From positions 1 through 7,825 of the forward strand of contig JAQCHM010000149.1 in NCBI GenBank assembly GCA_027730885.1: a DNA stretch of 7,825 nucleotides, read 5' to 3'. The position numbers were made by a program, and so were the translations under genes. Below, one piece after another: positions 6,380-7,825 of the stretch; the stretch's first letter is position 1; each line of letters begins with the position of its first letter. Origin of the DNA: Actinomycetota bacterium. Lineage in GTDB: Bacteria > Actinomycetota > Acidimicrobiia > Acidimicrobiales > SZUA-35. The notes beneath the pieces are model-generated. The model made no database searches, was not told the origin of the DNA, and worked only from the letters and a program-made list of their open reading frames with translations.

Positions 6380-7062
6380 GCGGCGCCTCCCGAGGTCAGC
6401 CGAGACACCTGGTGGACGAGGAACGCAAACTCACTCAACCGGTCGAGACAGAACGGGACGAAGCGAGGCAGGGTGGACGTCGGCGGTAGCGGATCGTGCC
6501 AGCCGATCCGCACAGCCCGATCGCCGACCGGTCCGACCAGCGCAGGGCTGGGCGGCGGAGGCGGCACGGCGAAGGGGGTGGGTCGACGAGGCGGCGGGAC
6601 CGGCGGCTGCGCCTCGGGAGTGAACCCGATGACCGACAGCGTCGGATGGTGGGCCAACCCGGCGGTGGTAGCCACTTGGGTCGGAACCTCGAGGTCCCAG
6701 CGGTCGGACGCGCTCGGCGTGGCCCACCGGACCCCGAAGGCGAAGCCGACGGTGTCGTGGCCGATCCGGATCCGCAGCCAGGTATCGGGCCCAAAGGTCG
6801 CTGCGTCGAGCCCGAAGGTCAGCAGGGTGTAGTCGAGATACCCGTCGCCGGCTTCGAGCGGGGACACCGAGGTGGCCGGCGCAGCGATGCCGAGACGATC
6901 GGCCAAGGGTTCGGCCAACGCATCGGCCAGGTGCTCGGCGGGCAACAACAGTCCCGCCACCAGGCGCTCGGCGTGGACCGCGTAGTCGTCCTGGGTCCAC
7001 TGGGGTGCTTTGGACAACAGCGCCATGGCGCCCCAGTCAAACCCCTCGAACGGACGCCTCAT
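6376..7062 (-). CDS. Unrecognised 228-residue protein between molybdenum hydroxylase and amidohydrolase genes
   Basis: I do not recognise this protein. The start ATG at 7062 overlaps the stop of the molybdenum hydroxylase gene, and its TGA overlaps the next ATG, so it is translationally coupled on both sides and very likely real. Residues 1-60 look helical and begin MRRPFEGFDWGAMALL, then HAERLVAGLLLPAEHLADAL. Residues 75-145 look strand-rich, with aromatic and charged alternation (TWLRIRIGHDTVGFAFGVRW). A proline-rich linker spans about 152-173 (PPVPPPRRP, VPPPPPSP), followed by a short C-terminal domain ending RLSEFAFLVHQVSRL. It has no signal peptide and no membrane segment. The F-x-GF opening and length vaguely recall DUF2461, but the central motifs of that family are not evident. 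The open frame extends upstream to 7455, but that part lies inside the conserved hydroxylase. The position suggests a partner or accessory protein for purine oxidation or for the following amidohydrolase (inference). Confidence 0.8.
   Translation of the reverse strand: MRRPFEGFDWGAMALLSKAPQWTQDDYAVHAERLVAGLLLPAEHLADALAEPLADRLGIAAPATSVSPLEAGDGYLDYTLLTFGLDAATFGPDTWLRIRIGHDTVGFAFGVRWATPSASDRWDLEVPTQVATTAGLAHHPTLSVIGFTPEAQPPVPPPRRPTPFAVPPPPPSPALVGPVGDRAVRIGWHDPLPPTSTLPRFVPFCLDRLSEFAFLVHQVSRLTSGGAA
6386..6391 (-). promoter_or_regulatory. Shine-Dalgarno sequence of the M20 amidohydrolase
   Basis: GGGAGG on the coding strand lies six bases before the ATG at 6379. It sits inside the end of the upstream gene and fixes the start that overlaps its TGA. 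Confidence 0.7.
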
Positions 7063-7825
7063 CGGTCGGTGGCCCCCGATGGATTGACGCCGGCGGCTCG
7101 CAGCCCGGCCCGGACGCGGGGCGGTGTCAAGGGGAACGAGTCGAACCAGACGCCGGTGGCGTCGAACAACGCTGCGACGATGGCCGGCGCGTACGGCAGC
7201 ATCGGCATCTCGGCCATGCCCCGCACTCCGAATGGTCCACGCGGGTCGGGGACCTCGACCAGTTCGGTCCGAACCTGCTCGGGGACGTCGCCGATGCCGG
7301 GAATGAGGTAGCCCGACAGTCGAGGGCTGAGCACGCGTGCACCGACCACGTGGAGTTCCTCGTACAACGCATATCCATGGGCCTGGACGACGGCACCCTC
7401 GACCTGACCGGTCGCGAGCTGCGGGTTGATGACCCGTCCGACGTCGACCGCGCACACCACGTCGTGGACCACGACGTGGCCGGTCTCGATGTCGACCGTC
7501 AGGTCGACGGCCTCGGCCACGTAGCCGTAGGCGAAGTTGGGGACCGTCGGAGCAACACCTTCGGGATCGAGCATCTCGGTGGGCGGGGGCGTGTAACGGA
7601 AGTAGCCACGAGCCGGGCGGGCGCCGTCACGCCAGGCCTTCTCGGCTTCCTCAGCCGCGCCGAGGATGGCGTTGCCGGTCATCCACGACAACCGCGACGC
7701 CGAGGCCGAACCGGAATCACCGCTGGTTGCGGTGTCGGAGAACACCGGAGTGATCGCCTCGACGGGAAGACCGAGGGCCTCCGCCGCCATCTGGAGGAAC
7801 GCAAGGTGCGCCCCTTGGCCGACCT
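7059..7825 (-). CDS. Xanthine dehydrogenase/aldehyde oxidase family molybdopterin-binding subunit, C-terminal part
   Basis: The 3' third of a large molybdenum hydroxylase gene; the 5' part lies beyond 7825 and the frame is open to the edge (254 residues visible). These enzymes hydroxylate purines, aldehydes or N-heterocycles at a molybdenum centre, with FAD and 2Fe-2S subunits that would be expected upstream. Visible signatures: VGQGAH at the very edge (cofactor-binding GQG), AAEALGLPVEAITPVFSDT followed by SGDSGSASASR, CAVDVGRVINPQLATGQVEG (cofactor domain), and GPFGVRGMAEMPMLPYAPAI near the end. The last contains the catalytic glutamate (codon 7209-7211) in GMAE, where GxGE is usual, so a glycine is replaced by alanine. 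The substrate cannot be fixed from this fragment; xanthine or another purine is likely given the allantoate-type and SsnA-like genes downstream. The TGA overlaps the ATG of the next gene. Confidence 0.93.
   Translation of the reverse strand, partial: VGQGAHLAFLQMAAEALGLPVEAITPVFSDTATSGDSGSASASRLSWMTGNAILGAAEEAEKAWRDGARPARGYFRYTPPPTEMLDPEGVAPTVPNFAYGYVAEAVDLTVDIETGHVVVHDVVCAVDVGRVINPQLATGQVEGAVVQAHGYALYEELHVVGARVLSPRLSGYLIPGIGDVPEQVRTELVEVPDPRGPFGVRGMAEMPMLPYAPAIVAALFDATGVWFDSFPLTPPRVRAGLRAAGVNPSGATDR

Noticed and set aside
5615..6832. Long open frame (405 codons) on the plus strand crossing the amber-interrupted gene
   Set aside because: It shows no recognisable motif and is low in hydrophobic residues; the minus strand carries clear M20 homology. 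Considered as an alternative explanation for the TAG, but unsupported.
7063..7455. Upstream extension of the unrecognised protein to 7455
   Set aside because: The extension overlaps the conserved molybdopterin-binding gene in another frame and is Arg-rich; the ATG at 7062 forms a neat ATGA overlap.

Overview
This is a high-GC window in which every supportable gene lies on the minus strand, so transcription runs from the right edge (7825) to the left (1). The strong GC bias, GTG/TTG starts, tightly packed genes and long shadow frames on the opposite strand suggest an actinobacterium. An acidimicrobial lineage is my guess from the gene styles and is not proven by the sequence.

Layout in transcription order: (1) 7825-7059, the C-terminal part of a molybdopterin-binding subunit of the xanthine dehydrogenase/aldehyde oxidase family; (2) 7062-6376, an unrecognised 228-residue protein; (3) 6379-5159, an M20 amidohydrolase of the allantoate amidohydrolase/N-carbamoyl-amino-acid hydrolase type, interrupted by one in-frame TAG; (4) 5158-5002, a gap holding two copies of a 51-bp nested palindrome; (5) 5001-3967, an SsnA-like aminohydrolase lacking the usual N-terminal domain; (6) 3916 (or 3970)-2777, an M20 hydrolase of the carboxypeptidase G2/desuccinylase type; (7) 2780-1757, arginine N-succinyltransferase astA with a +1 frameshift; (8) 1709-387, succinylarginine dihydrolase astB; (9) 390-1, the N-terminus of a DUF445 membrane protein. 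Four junctions are 4-base ATGA or GTGA overlaps. A fifth, between genes 5 and 6, has the same geometry with CTGA. The set therefore looks like one operon, or two operons split at the palindrome gap.

The shared theme is nitrogen salvage. The molybdenum hydroxylase, the allantoate/carbamoyl amidohydrolase and the SsnA-like enzyme point to purine or ureide breakdown. AstA and AstB start the arginine succinyltransferase (AST) pathway, in which AstB releases two ammonia and one CO2. The M20 hydrolase that overlaps astA could be a stand-in for the succinylglutamate desuccinylase AstE; this is inference.

The most notable feature is the clustering of lesions: an amber codon, a missing N-terminal domain next to a repeat, a frameshift, and an astB start whose best ribosome binding site serves an out-of-frame ATG. 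Either the locus is decaying, or the assembly has base errors, or some of these are recoding or coupling devices. Read-level checks and comparison with relatives would separate these options. I did not find a CRISPR array, RNA gene, insertion sequence or defence system.
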